In this document: one piece after another, positions 28,194-36,724 of the stretch
Layout: each line of letters opens with the position of its first letter
How positions within the stretch are numbered: the first letter of the stretch is position 1
Assembly: GCA_902518475.1 (NCBI GenBank)
Contig: CABYGI010000006.1
Span: forward strand, 1 to 49,553
Direction: 5' to 3'
Length of the DNA stretch: 49,553 nt
From: an uncultured Prochlorococcus sp.
GTDB lineage: Bacteria; Cyanobacteriota; Cyanobacteriia; PCC-6307; Cyanobiaceae
Position numbers and translations under genes: made by a program
Notes under the pieces: generated by a model
What the model saw: only the letters and a program-made list of their open reading frames with translations
What the model was told of the DNA's origin: nothing
Databases searched by the model: none

Positions 28194-29048
28194 TCAATCA
28201 AAAACAGCAGTTTTGCTGTTATAGACAAATACTTGATGATTTAGATGTAATCTAACTGCTCTTGCCAAAGCTATTCTTTCAATATCTCTTCCTTTTCTAA
28301 TCAAATCATCAACTTCATCCCTATGACTTACATTAACTGTGCATTGCTCTATTATCGGGCCTTCATCAAGATCTTCAGTAACATAGTGAGCAGTAGCACC
28401 GATTAATTTAACACCTCTCTTCCATGCTCTATGATATGGTTGCCCGCCCTTAAATGCAGGTAAGAAAGAATGATGAATATTGATTATTGAAGAAAACTTT
28501 TTTAAAAAAGAGTCACTCAAAATTTGCATATATTTGGCTAATACAACAAGATTAATATCATATTCTTTTAGTAAATTTAAAAATTGATCTTCAACAGTAG
28601 TTTTATCAGTTTTAAAGGTGTCAATATGGACAAATTTTGCATTAAAGTCATTTGCAATATTCTCAAGATGAGAATGATTTGAAATTATTAAAGGAACTTT
28701 CATTTTGAGCTCTCCATTTCTTACTCGCCAAAGTAAATCAATCAAACAATGATTTTGTTTACTCACGAAAATAGCAACATTTGGGACTTCATCAGAATAA
28801 TTTACATTAAATTGTCCATTTACTTGAACTGCAATTTTTTCAAATTCTTTATAAATTTCATCCCTATTAAAAGATTCATTGTTACTATTCCATTCAATTC
28901 GACTAAGAAACAAACCTGCATCTTGATCTGTATGGTGATCAGAATGTTTTATGTTGCCACCGTAATTTGAAATCCAACTTGTAAGTAAACTTACAAGGCC
29001 AGGACGATCGGGACAAACAATTTTGAATATAATTGAAGGATGTTCCAA
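28194..29048 (-). CDS. purU: Formyltetrahydrofolate deformylase
   Basis: PurU hydrolyses 10-formyl-THF to THF and formate, supplying formate and balancing one-carbon pools. An N-terminal ACT domain (IVCPDRPGLVSLLTSWI) is followed by the formyltransferase fold. The catalytic segment is INIHHSFLPAFKGGQPYHRAW with the Asn-His pair, and GATAHYVTEDLDEGPIIEQ supplies the conserved Asp. The start is TTG at 29048, because no ATG is available in frame nearby. 48 bp separates it from the divergent FAD oxidoreductase. Confidence 0.95.
   Translation of the reverse strand: MEHPSIIFKIVCPDRPGLVSLLTSWISNYGGNIKHSDHHTDQDAGLFLSRIEWNSNNESFNRDEIYKEFEKIAVQVNGQFNVNYSDEVPNVAIFVSKQNHCLIDLLWRVRNGELKMKVPLIISNHSHLENIANDFNAKFVHIDTFKTDKTTVEDQFLNLLKEYDINLVVLAKYMQILSDSFLKKFSSIINIHHSFLPAFKGGQPYHRAWKRGVKLIGATAHYVTEDLDEGPIIEQCTVNVSHRDEVDDLIRKGRDIERIALARAVRLHLNHQVFVYNSKTAVFD
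28198..28220 (-). terminator. Terminator-like hairpin overlapping the purU stop
   Basis: On the minus strand AACAGCA (28220-28214) and TGCTGTT (28209-28203) form a perfect 7-bp stem around an AAAC loop. The stem runs straight into a T run (28204-28200). The structure lies in the last codons of purU, 10 bp from the end of the convergent ClC gene, where a compact terminator is plausible. The stem is short and AT-rich, so strength is uncertain. Confidence 0.4.
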
Positions 29049-29096
29049 AAAATCTTTAACTATTAAGTCAAATAAGCAAGTATATCTAATATATCA

Positions 29097-30179
29097 ATGA
29101 AAAGCTTAAAAGAAAATTTTCAAAAAGCAAACATAGTTATTATTGGATCAGGCATTATTGGTAAATTTAACGCTTTAGAATTATCAGAATTAGGTTTCCA
29201 GGTAACGATAATAGATCCAACTCAACTCCAAAATAGTAGCAATGCAGCTTTAGGCTTACTAATGGGTAATATGTACCAAAAAAGAGGAGGTAGAAGCTGG
29301 GATCTCAGGAAGCAAAGCATCCAATTATGGCCACAATGGATTACGTTCCTACAAAAATTTAATTATGAATTAAATATCGAAAAACCATTAATACAGCTAA
29401 CTACAAATGAAGATAAGTTTAAAAAATTTGAGAAATTTGTTTATGAAAATAATGATCCAACGTTACTTATTTTAGAAAGAGACTCAATACTAATCAAAAA
29501 TATAAATAAAGCCTTCCAAGCAAAAAATATAAAAGGAATGATCTCCTTCAAAGATGGAAGAATAAATGCTTTATCGTTACTTCAAACATTAGATAAATAT
29601 CTAAAACATAAAAGAGTAAATTATTTACAAGGAGAAATAATAAAAATAAGAAAATCAAACAATCAATGGATTTCTACAACAAGAAATAATGAAAATATTA
29701 AATCTGACATAGTTATTTTGTGTAATTCACTAAAAGCGATTGATTTAATAGATAGCCGATCTCACAACATCAAATTAAAGCCTGTTTTAGGTCAAGCTAT
29801 GGAAATTGAGATTAATGATGCAGAAGTTGATTTGTTATCGCTGCCAAAACAATTCAATATAAATGGTAAAAATATAATTCCAAAATCAAAAAATAAGCTA
29901 ATTATTGGATCAACTGACGAATATAGTACCAAGCCAGAAAAAAATACATTCGGAAGACTCACAAATTTTCTCGATAAAAAACCAAATTGGCTGGAAAAAG
30001 GAAAAATTTCTAAAAAGTGGTATGGAATTAGGTCAAGACCAGATGGTGAGCCTTCACCAATAATGAGAAATCTTGAAGATGGACTAATTATATGTACAGG
30101 TTTTTATAAAAATGGAATTTTACTGGCTCCCGCTTGTTCTAAATGGGTTGCTAATGAAATTAAAAATTATCTTTGCTAA
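29097..30179 (+). CDS. FAD-dependent oxidoreductase (DAO / glycine-oxidase-like family)
   Basis: The 360-residue product opens with a dinucleotide-binding fold, [21 protein letters not shown], ending in acidic Asp40 for the FAD ribose. Later segments are the [11 protein letters not shown] strand, [16 protein letters not shown], and the C-terminal [15 protein letters not shown] plus [15 protein letters not shown] closing FAD contacts. This is the D-amino-acid-oxidase/glycine oxidase (ThiO-like) pattern. The substrate is not known; glycine oxidation for thiamine synthesis is one possibility. Its final 4 bases overlap the convergent dnaK. Confidence 0.82.
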   Translation: MKSLKENFQKANIVIIGSGIIGKFNALELSELGFQVTIIDPTQLQNSSNAALGLLMGNMYQKRGGRSWDLRKQSIQLWPQWITFLQKFNYELNIEKPLIQLTTNEDKFKKFEKFVYENNDPTLLILERDSILIKNINKAFQAKNIKGMISFKDGRINALSLLQTLDKYLKHKRVNYLQGEIIKIRKSNNQWISTTRNNENIKSDIVILCNSLKAIDLIDSRSHNIKLKPVLGQAMEIEINDAEVDLLSLPKQFNINGKNIIPKSKNKLIIGSTDEYSTKPEKNTFGRLTNFLDKKPNWLEKGKISKKWYGIRSRPDGEPSPIMRNLEDGLIICTGFYKNGILLAPACSKWVANEIKNYLC

Positions 30180-32083
30180 TCTTTTGTTTCGGTGAAGTCT
30201 GCATCAATTACATCATCTCCACCTTTTTCATTTGAATCACTCTGATCAGGACCACCTGCTGCGCCAGGTGATGGTGGCTGATTGCCTGGTTGCTGATAAA
30301 CAGATGAACCAACTGCATAAAGTTCTTGCTGGAGTTCTTCAAGAAGTTTTTTCATTGATTCATAATCTTCTTTTGAAGTTGCTTCTTTTAAAGCATTACT
30401 TTTTTCTTCAACTTTAGACTTTGCTGCAGCATCAATTTTGTCTCCTAACTCACCAAGTTGCTTTTCTGTCTGGTAGACAAGTGTTTCGGCTTGATTTTTT
30501 AAATCAATTTTTTCTCTTTTTTCTTTATCTGCAGATGCATTTGATTCAGCATCTTTTACCATTTTTTCTACTTCATTGTCAGATAGAGTAGAAGCACCAG
30601 TGATAGAAATACTTTGCTCTTTACCACTTCCTTTATCTTTAGCAGTAACACTAAGAATTCCATTTGCATCGATATCAAAAGTAACTTCAATTTGCGGAAC
30701 TCCTCTTGGTGCTGACGGTATTCCATCCAATCTAAAGGTTCCTAGGCTTTTGTTATCAGAAGCCATTTCTCTTTCACCCTGTAAAACGTGAATTTCAACA
30801 TTTGTTTGACCGTCTACAGCAGTTGAATATGTTTCAGATTTCTTTGTAGGCACGGTTGTATTTCGATTTATCATTTTTGTCATTACTCCTCCTAGAGTCT
30901 CTACACCAAGAGAAAGTGGAGTAACGTCAAGCAATAATATATCTTTAACCTCTCCTGCCAGAACTCCTCCCTGAATTGCAGCTCCAACAGCTACTACCTC
31001 ATCAGGGTTAACGGTTTGATTTGGATCTTTACCAATTATTTTTTTAACTAAATCTAGTACAGCAGGTATTCTAGATGAGCCTCCGACCATAACAACTTCA
31101 TCAATTTCACTAGTAGAAATTTTTGCATCGCTTATAGCTCTCTCAACTGGGGTCTTACACCTGTCAATTAAAGAAGCTGCTAGTTCCTCAAACTTTGCTC
31201 TAGTAAGGTTCAAATCTAAATGTTTTGGTCCTTCAGGCGTGGCTGTAATAAAAGGTAAATTTATCTCACTTTGCGTAGCATTTGAGAGCTCTATTTTTGC
31301 TTTTTCTGCAGCTTCAGTCAATCTCTGCAAGGCTTGCTTATCTTGTCTGAGATCAATTCCCTCATTTGATTTAAAGGTATTAGCTAAGTGATCTACAATA
31401 CATCTATCAAAATCATCACCACCTAAATGTGTATCTCCAGAAGTGGATAGAACTTCTGTTACTCCATCACCTGCTTCAATAACTGAGACATCAAATGTTC
31501 CTCCCCCTAAATCAAAAACAAGAATTTTTTCATTTTCTTTATCCAAACCATATGCTAAAGCCGCAGCGGTTGGCTCATTAACAATTCTGAGGACTTCTAA
31601 ACCTGCAATCTTTCCAGCATCTTTCGTAGCCTGTCTTTGTGAATCATTAAAATAAGCTGGAACTGTAATTACAGCCTGTGTAACTTTTTCACCAAGGTAT
31701 TTACCCGCATCATCTGCTAACTTTCTTAAAACTTGAGAACTAACTTCTTCAGGAGAAAACTGCTTATCTAAAACAGGGCATTTTAATTTGACACTAGAAC
31801 CAGATTTTTCGACAGAATAACTAACTTCTTTAGATTCCTCATTAACTTCATCAACTCTTCTTCCAACAAATCGTTTTGCTGAATAAAAAGTATTTTCAGG
31901 GTTCATTACAGCCTGTCTTTTAGCTATTTGTCCAACAAGCTGATCTTGATTTTTTGTATATGCAACAACTGATGGAGTAGTTCTGAAACCCTCAGCATTT
32001 GCTATTACAGTAGGTTTACCACCTTCCATTACAGCAACACAACTATTAGTTGTTCCTAAATCGATTCCTACAACCTTACCCAT
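30176..32083 (-). CDS. dnaK: Chaperone protein DnaK (Hsp70)
   Basis: This ATP-dependent chaperone has 635 residues. The ATPase domain begins [19 protein letters not shown] and includes [17 protein letters not shown] and [12 protein letters not shown]. The substrate-binding domain begins near [17 protein letters not shown]. The C-terminus is low-complexity glycine/proline-rich and ends in [13 protein letters not shown], close to the EEVKD-type ending of bacterial DnaK. I chose ATG 32083; an in-frame extension to TTG 32146 has no Hsp70 similarity. No CIRCE element is seen upstream. No dnaJ or grpE is adjacent. Confidence 0.97.
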   Translation of the reverse strand: MGKVVGIDLGTTNSCVAVMEGGKPTVIANAEGFRTTPSVVAYTKNQDQLVGQIAKRQAVMNPENTFYSAKRFVGRRVDEVNEESKEVSYSVEKSGSSVKLKCPVLDKQFSPEEVSSQVLRKLADDAGKYLGEKVTQAVITVPAYFNDSQRQATKDAGKIAGLEVLRIVNEPTAAALAYGLDKENEKILVFDLGGGTFDVSVIEAGDGVTEVLSTSGDTHLGGDDFDRCIVDHLANTFKSNEGIDLRQDKQALQRLTEAAEKAKIELSNATQSEINLPFITATPEGPKHLDLNLTRAKFEELAASLIDRCKTPVERAISDAKISTSEIDEVVMVGGSSRIPAVLDLVKKIIGKDPNQTVNPDEVVAVGAAIQGGVLAGEVKDILLLDVTPLSLGVETLGGVMTKMINRNTTVPTKKSETYSTAVDGQTNVEIHVLQGEREMASDNKSLGTFRLDGIPSAPRGVPQIEVTFDIDANGILSVTAKDKGSGKEQSISITGASTLSDNEVEKMVKDAESNASADKEKREKIDLKNQAETLVYQTEKQLGELGDKIDAAAKSKVEEKSNALKEATSKEDYESMKKLLEELQQELYAVGSSVYQQPGNQPPSPGAAGGPDQSDSNEKGGDDVIDADFTETKD

Positions 32084-32198
32084 GAGTATACTCTTTGTAT
32101 TTGTTATTCTCCATAATCGGTCATTGACGTCATTATTGTTACTCAAAAATGGGGTGTGGTTCCCGAACAGATCGTTATTTTAAAGAAAAATTCTAAAC

Positions 32199-33059
32199 AT
32201 GATTTCAAGTAAGACATCTTTTATAGCATTAATCGGTAATCCAGTAAGCCATTCATTGTCTCCGATTATGCAAAATGCTGCATTCAAATATTTAGGCCTA
32301 GATTTAATTTATATTGCTATACCTTGCAAAGATGAAGATCTAGAATTGGTTCTGAATTCTTTGAAAAAAATTAATTGCAAAGGTTTAAATATTACAATTC
32401 CCCATAAAGAAAAAGTATTTAATCTATGTAGTGAAATTTGCCCTATTGCAAGCAAACTAAAAGCTATCAATACACTGAAATTAAATTCTGACAAAGAATG
32501 GAGCGCAACTAATACTGATTTAGCAGGATTTATTTATCCATTAAAAAATTTAAACTTAGCAAAGAAAAAATCAATAGTTCTTGGCTCCGGGGGTGCAGCA
32601 AAATCTGTTATTCAAGGTTTAATAAATTTAAATCTTTCAAAAATTTCAGTAATAACACGTAATAAATCATCATTAGATGAATTAATAAAAGACTCTGAAA
32701 ATCAAATTGAACTTAACAGCTTCTTAAGTAACGATAATCAAGTTCAAAATTTAATTGAAGAAGCAGATTTAGTTGTAAATACAACACCAGTAGGAATGAA
32801 AACAGCCAAAAATGAAATGAATTTATTGCCTTATGGAGATTATTTTTGGAGATCTCTTAACTCAAAAACAATTGTTTATGATTTAATCTATAATCCTGCT
32901 CCGACTCATCTATTAAAATTTAGCGCCAATAAAGGATGCATGACTATCGATGGTTTGCAAATGCTTGTTGCTCAGGGATTGAAATCATTATCATTTTGGA
33001 CAAATGGCCTAGAAGTACCTTTTCATATTATGAATGATGCACTCAAAAATTATCTTTAA
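32199..33059 (+). CDS. aroE: Shikimate dehydrogenase
   Basis: AroE reduces 3-dehydroshikimate with NADPH. The substrate domain shows IGNPVSHSLSPIMQNAAF and NITIPHKE with the catalytic lysine. ATNTDLAGF follows, then the Rossmann loop VLGSGGAAKSVIQGL. VNTTPVGM and DLIYNPAPT are also conserved. Length of 286 residues is typical. It diverges from dnaK over 115 bp, which presumably holds both promoters. Confidence 0.96.
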   Translation: MISSKTSFIALIGNPVSHSLSPIMQNAAFKYLGLDLIYIAIPCKDEDLELVLNSLKKINCKGLNITIPHKEKVFNLCSEICPIASKLKAINTLKLNSDKEWSATNTDLAGFIYPLKNLNLAKKKSIVLGSGGAAKSVIQGLINLNLSKISVITRNKSSLDELIKDSENQIELNSFLSNDNQVQNLIEEADLVVNTTPVGMKTAKNEMNLLPYGDYFWRSLNSKTIVYDLIYNPAPTHLLKFSANKGCMTIDGLQMLVAQGLKSLSFWTNGLEVPFHIMNDALKNYL

Positions 33060-33117
33060 AATAATGCTAATTTTCAAGGAACTGCACATCATGATGTATC
33101 GTTAAAGATGAACAGAC

Positions 33118-33141
33118 GCTCATGTCATCAATTATGTGAGC
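33118..33141 (+). promoter_or_regulatory. Hairpin in the rpsF leader
   Basis: GCTCATGT (33118-33125) and ATGTGAGC (33134-33141) can pair over 8 bp, with two G-U pairs in RNA, around an 8-base loop. The stem ends 20 bases before the chosen rpsF start. Ribosomal protein S6 operons in other bacteria are autoregulated through a leader structure. I do not see the CCG-bearing bulge of that element, so a regulatory role is only a suggestion. Confidence 0.3.
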
Positions 33142-33161
33142 CAAAGACCTTGTCTGAAACT

Positions 33162-33623
33162 ATGAACGATCAACAATCTTATTACGAAACCATGTATATC
33201 CTCCGCCCAGATATTGCGGAAGATGAAGTAACAAACCACATTGATAAATACAATAAGCTTTTAGAAGAATTTGGCGGTACGATCCTCGATAGTCAAATGA
33301 GGGGTAAAAGAAGATTAGCCTATCAAATAGCAAAACATAGAGAAGGTATTTACGTTCAACTAAGTCATCAAGGAGATGGTCAACATATTTTCAAAATCGA
33401 AAAAGCAATGAGACTTAGTGAAGATGTTATTAGATACATGACCGTTAAACAAGAAGGGCCTTTGCCAACTCCCAGACCTTCTACAAAGACTTCAACTAAA
33501 ACAGATGGTAAAGAAAATCCAGAAACTAAAGTTGAATCTAAGGAAGAAAAACCATTAGTAAGCGTAGATACTTCAGCTTCTGCAAAAGATGATACTGAAA
33601 CTAAAGAAAAAGCAGAATCTTAA
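33162..33623 (+). CDS. rpsF: 30S ribosomal protein S6
   Basis: S6 binds 16S rRNA together with S18 in the platform of the small subunit. The family opening [12 protein letters not shown] is followed by [20 protein letters not shown] and ends the conserved fold at [13 protein letters not shown] hydrophilic Lys/Glu/Thr/Ser tail of about 50 residues follows and makes the protein longer (153 residues) than the usual core. I chose ATG 33162, giving [11 protein letters not shown]; an upstream in-frame ATG at 33108 would add 18 unlikely residues. rpsR is not adjacent. argG ends 3 bp away on the other strand. Confidence 0.94.
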   Translation: MNDQQSYYETMYILRPDIAEDEVTNHIDKYNKLLEEFGGTILDSQMRGKRRLAYQIAKHREGIYVQLSHQGDGQHIFKIEKAMRLSEDVIRYMTVKQEGPLPTPRPSTKTSTKTDGKENPETKVESKEEKPLVSVDTSASAKDDTETKEKAES

Positions 33624-33626
33624 ATG

Positions 33627-34841
33627 TTAATCTTTTGTTTTTGAATTTAATTCAGCCCATATTTTATTAGACATACCCCACATATAAATAAAACCCTCTG
33701 CTAAAGAATGATTAAAAACATCCTCTTTGCTATAAGTTGCCAAATCTTCTCTGTAAAGTGAATTATTTTCCGACATTCTCCCGATTACTATCGCGTTTCC
33801 CTTATGAAGTCTAATCTTTACTCTTCCATTAACTGAAGTTTGAGTCGACGAAATAAATGAATCTAAACTATCTTTAAGAGGTCCAAACCAAAAACCTTGA
33901 TATACAAGTTGACCCCATTTTTTTTCAACTATTCCTTTAAAGTCAACAACGTCTGGATTTAATGTAATGCTTTCTAATTCTTTATGAGCTTTGATTAAAA
34001 GCAAGAGGCCTGGTGTTTCGTAAATCTCTCTACTTTTAATTCCTACTACTCGGTCTTCAATCATATCAATTCTTCCAAAACCATGCTCACCTGCGAGAAC
34101 ATTAGCTTTTTTAATAATCTCTACAGGGGTTAGAGATTCATCATTAATTCCAACAGGAACCCCATTTTTAAAAATAATTTCTATTTCTTGAGGAGATTCA
34201 GGTGAATTTTCAATAGATGATGTCATTGCAAAAATATCTTCAGGTGCCTCTTTCATTGGGTCTTCTAATATGCCTGCTTCAATACTCCTGCCAAGTAAAT
34301 TAACATCAATTGAATATGGTGATTTTTTTGATACTGGTGCAGGAATACCAAATTTCTCTCCGTACACTATTGCCTCTTCCCTGCTCATATTCCATTCCCT
34401 TGCAGGAGTAATTATTTTTAAATCAGGACCTAAAGCATTTATTGCTAAATCAAATCGAACTTGATCATTCCCTTTACCAGTGCATCCATGAGCTACTGCA
34501 TCAGCATTAAACTCTCGAGCTATATTTACAAGATTTTCTGCAATTAAAGGCCTAGCAAGAGCTGTAGATAAAGGATATTTATCTAAATATAATGCGTTTG
34601 CTCTAATGGCTGGAAAAGCGTATCTCTCAACAAAACTATTAACTAAATTGCCAACAATTGATTGAGATGCACCAGAATTTAAAGCTTTTTGCCTAATAAG
34701 CTCTAAATCCTCGCCTTGACCAAGATCTGCGACAAAAGTAACCACTTCTGAAATTCCATATTCATTCTTTAAGTATGGAATACAAACGCTCGTATCTACG
34801 CCACCAGAATAAGCTAGTACAACTTTTTTTGCCTGCTGCAT
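33627..34841 (-). CDS. argG: Argininosuccinate synthase
   Basis: ArgG joins citrulline and aspartate using ATP in arginine synthesis. The nucleotide loop [18 protein letters not shown] is at the N-terminus. [28 protein letters not shown] and [20 protein letters not shown] are characteristic. The C-terminal tail includes [13 protein letters not shown]. Length of 404 is usual. ATG 34841 is directly supported by the family N-terminus. Confidence 0.97.
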   Translation of the reverse strand: MQQAKKVVLAYSGGVDTSVCIPYLKNEYGISEVVTFVADLGQGEDLELIRQKALNSGASQSIVGNLVNSFVERYAFPAIRANALYLDKYPLSTALARPLIAENLVNIAREFNADAVAHGCTGKGNDQVRFDLAINALGPDLKIITPAREWNMSREEAIVYGEKFGIPAPVSKKSPYSIDVNLLGRSIEAGILEDPMKEAPEDIFAMTSSIENSPESPQEIEIIFKNGVPVGINDESLTPVEIIKKANVLAGEHGFGRIDMIEDRVVGIKSREIYETPGLLLLIKAHKELESITLNPDVVDFKGIVEKKWGQLVYQGFWFGPLKDSLDSFISSTQTSVNGRVKIRLHKGNAIVIGRMSENNSLYREDLATYSKEDVFNHSLAEGFIYMWGMSNKIWAELNSKTKD

Positions 34842-34878
34842 CTAAATTTGCTCCATAAATTTAAATTTTTTAACGTAA

Positions 34879-35073
34879 TTAAGAATTTGAAAACTTATTA
34901 AAGACTAATACTATTGTAACTAAAAGAGCTGGACCAAAAACTAGTAATAAGAGAAGAAAGTTATTAATTATTAAAACATTGGTGTTCAAATATCCAATAA
35001 GTTTTAATAATCCAGACAGCAACAATGAAATTAGCCAGATAAAAAAGTATTTTAAATTTCCTTTATCAAACAA
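34879..35073 (-). CDS. Small two-helix membrane protein, hypothetical
   Basis: This 64-codon frame encodes two hydrophobic segments (about residues 8-28 and 34-58) with a short polar N-terminus and a KFSNS end. I recognise no family. The only plausible in-frame start is TTG at 35073; no ATG is present. It lies 37 bp upstream of argG on the same strand and diverges from the DUF3134 gene. Hydrophobic frames arise easily in AT-rich DNA, so its reality is uncertain. Confidence 0.45.
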   Translation of the reverse strand: MFDKGNLKYFFIWLISLLLSGLLKLIGYLNTNVLIINNFLLLLLVFGPALLVTIVLVFNKFSNS

Positions 35074-35126
35074 AGTTTTAAGTATGCATTATTGTGTATT
35101 ATCTTATATATAGAACATTATTTATA

Positions 35127-35408
35127 ATGGATTCAAACAAACTAAAACTTAGATTAGACGATATTTCTGAAGTCAATCCAGCTTTAACTTGCTACCACAG
35201 AGATGATCCAGCTCCTGTGTTGCCATTAAGAGAGGAGCCTGATCTACTATCTTGGCTTGAAAATACAGGTAGACTTATTGCAGAAAAAGATGGAGATTCC
35301 CAAGAGATTAGTACAATAGAGGAAGAAGAACTTTCAGCGCTAATGGGGGAAAAGGAAGATTATAAAACTGAAGAAGATCCTTCATTAGAAGATGATTGGG
35401 AAGATTAA
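35127..35408 (+). CDS. DUF3134 family cyanobacterial protein
   Basis: The 93-residue acidic protein has the DUF3134 pattern. NPALTCYHRDDPAPVLPLREE is followed by LLSWLENTGRLIAEKD, and then an acidic tail ending DDWED. The family is found in cyanobacteria and has no established function. ATG 35127 gives MDSNKLKL; an upstream in-frame codon would add 11 residues that look like non-coding AT-rich sequence. Its last 17 bases overlap the mraY start in another frame, so the pair is likely co-translated. Confidence 0.85.
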   Translation: MDSNKLKLRLDDISEVNPALTCYHRDDPAPVLPLREEPDLLSWLENTGRLIAEKDGDSQEISTIEEEELSALMGEKEDYKTEEDPSLEDDWED

Positions 35409-36468
35409 AAAGTTTAACTTTGAATCTTTATTTATATTAAATACTTTTGCTTTAATAGTTACCTCCTATTTTTTTAAAAATTTTATTTTTACAGGAGTTT
35501 ACTTATTATTCTTCTTTATTTCCATTTTTACAACGAAAAATGGTCTAAAGATTATCAAAAAATTTAATTTACTTCAAAATATTAGAAATGAAGGCCCAGC
35601 TAATCACTTTAAAAAAAGTGATACTCCAACAATGGGTGGGATTTTTATGATAATCCCTTTTTTAATTTTGCTTTTAATAATAACTATCAATCTAGGTTCT
35701 CTAAAATTAATTCTTTTATTACTTACTATTTTTGGTTTCTTTATTACAGGATTTTTAGATGATTATTTAAGCATTAAAAAAAAAGAGAACACAGGTTTAA
35801 AAACAAAAGAGAAATTAATCTTACAAAGTGTCATCTCAATAATTTTTATACTGTTAGCCTACGAAAAAAATTTAATCAATCCATTAATAACAATTTCTGA
35901 CTCCTGGGGAATAAATACTAATATTTTCATATTGCCAGTTTCTTTTTTAGTACTTGTCGGCATAAGTAATTCAGTAAATTTGACTGATGGACTAGATGGA
36001 TTAGCAGCTGGATGCAGTGGGATTGTATTTTATGGATTAGGAACAGAAATATTACTGAAAGAACAGCAAGAACTTTTTATTTTTAGCATTTTATGTTTTT
36101 CAATGTCAGGCATATGCTTAGGTTTTCTCAAGTACAATAGTTATCCTGCAAAAGTATTTATGGGTGACACAGGATCTCTAAGTATAGGAGCAATTCTGGG
36201 TTCTATAGCGTTATTAACCAATAGCATTTTTACCTTATCTATTTTCTCAGGAATATTTATTATTGAATCGTTATCAGTAATGATTCAAGTAGGGTTTTTT
36301 AAAATTACAAAAAAATTATTTCATAGAGGTAAACGGATATTTTTAATGGCTCCACTACACCACCACTTTGAACTTAAAGGAGTTAAGGAACAAAAAATAG
36401 TTGAAAATTTTTGGAAAATCAACATTTTACTTGTAATTTTAGGTATAGTTTTAAAAATCAATCTTTGA
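35392..36468 (+). CDS. mraY: Phospho-N-acetylmuramoyl-pentapeptide transferase
   Basis: MraY makes lipid I by transferring phospho-MurNAc-pentapeptide to undecaprenyl phosphate at the inner membrane. The protein has about ten hydrophobic segments. Key loops are the DTPTMGG segment, FLDDYLSIKKKENTGL with the paired aspartates, NLTDGLDGLAAG, VFMGDTGSLSIGA and the PLHHHFEL histidine motif. Length of 358 is typical. It starts inside the end of the DUF3134 gene. Confidence 0.96.
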   Translation: MIGKIKKFNFESLFILNTFALIVTSYFFKNFIFTGVYLLFFFISIFTTKNGLKIIKKFNLLQNIRNEGPANHFKKSDTPTMGGIFMIIPFLILLLIITINLGSLKLILLLLTIFGFFITGFLDDYLSIKKKENTGLKTKEKLILQSVISIIFILLAYEKNLINPLITISDSWGINTNIFILPVSFLVLVGISNSVNLTDGLDGLAAGCSGIVFYGLGTEILLKEQQELFIFSILCFSMSGICLGFLKYNSYPAKVFMGDTGSLSIGAILGSIALLTNSIFTLSIFSGIFIIESLSVMIQVGFFKITKKLFHRGKRIFLMAPLHHHFELKGVKEQKIVENFWKINILLVILGIVLKINL

Positions 36469-36478
36469 AAAATTTGTT

Positions 36479-36724
36479 ATGAATTTTTTTACATGGAAAG
36501 ATAATGGGTTAACAAGTGACTGCTCAAGTCTTGATGCAATGGCATCAAGATTTGAGGAAACTGCTAACTTAATGAAAAAACTATCTAAAAAAGGTTTTAA
36601 ACTTAAGAAAACTCAAAATAATCAACTAATTCTTCACCCTGATCCAGAAGTTTTTGATCAATGGGGTTTTATAAGTGAGGAAGTCCCTTTTAAACAACTT
36701 TGTTTAATGTCAGAGGAAGAATAA
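36479..36724 (+). CDS. Small protein of unknown function, 81 residues
   Basis: The frame starts with ATG 10 bp after mraY. The product is soluble with an amphipathic helix (SLDAMASRFEETANLMKKLSKKGF), then a short strand and a HPDPEVFDQWGF segment. The pattern looks like a genuine conserved cyanobacterial small protein, but I cannot name a family. Its last 67 bases overlap the tail of the convergent glycosyltransferase gene. Confidence 0.75.
   Translation: MNFFTWKDNGLTSDCSSLDAMASRFEETANLMKKLSKKGFKLKKTQNNQLILHPDPEVFDQWGFISEEVPFKQLCLMSEEE

Noticed and set aside
32125..32132. Palindrome TGACGTCA between dnaK and aroE
   Set aside because: An isolated 8-bp palindrome is too short to call an operator, and no CIRCE heat-shock element is present.
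32084..32146. 21-residue N-terminal extension of DnaK
   Set aside because: It needs a TTG start and lacks similarity to Hsp70; ATG 32083 begins exactly at the conserved opening.
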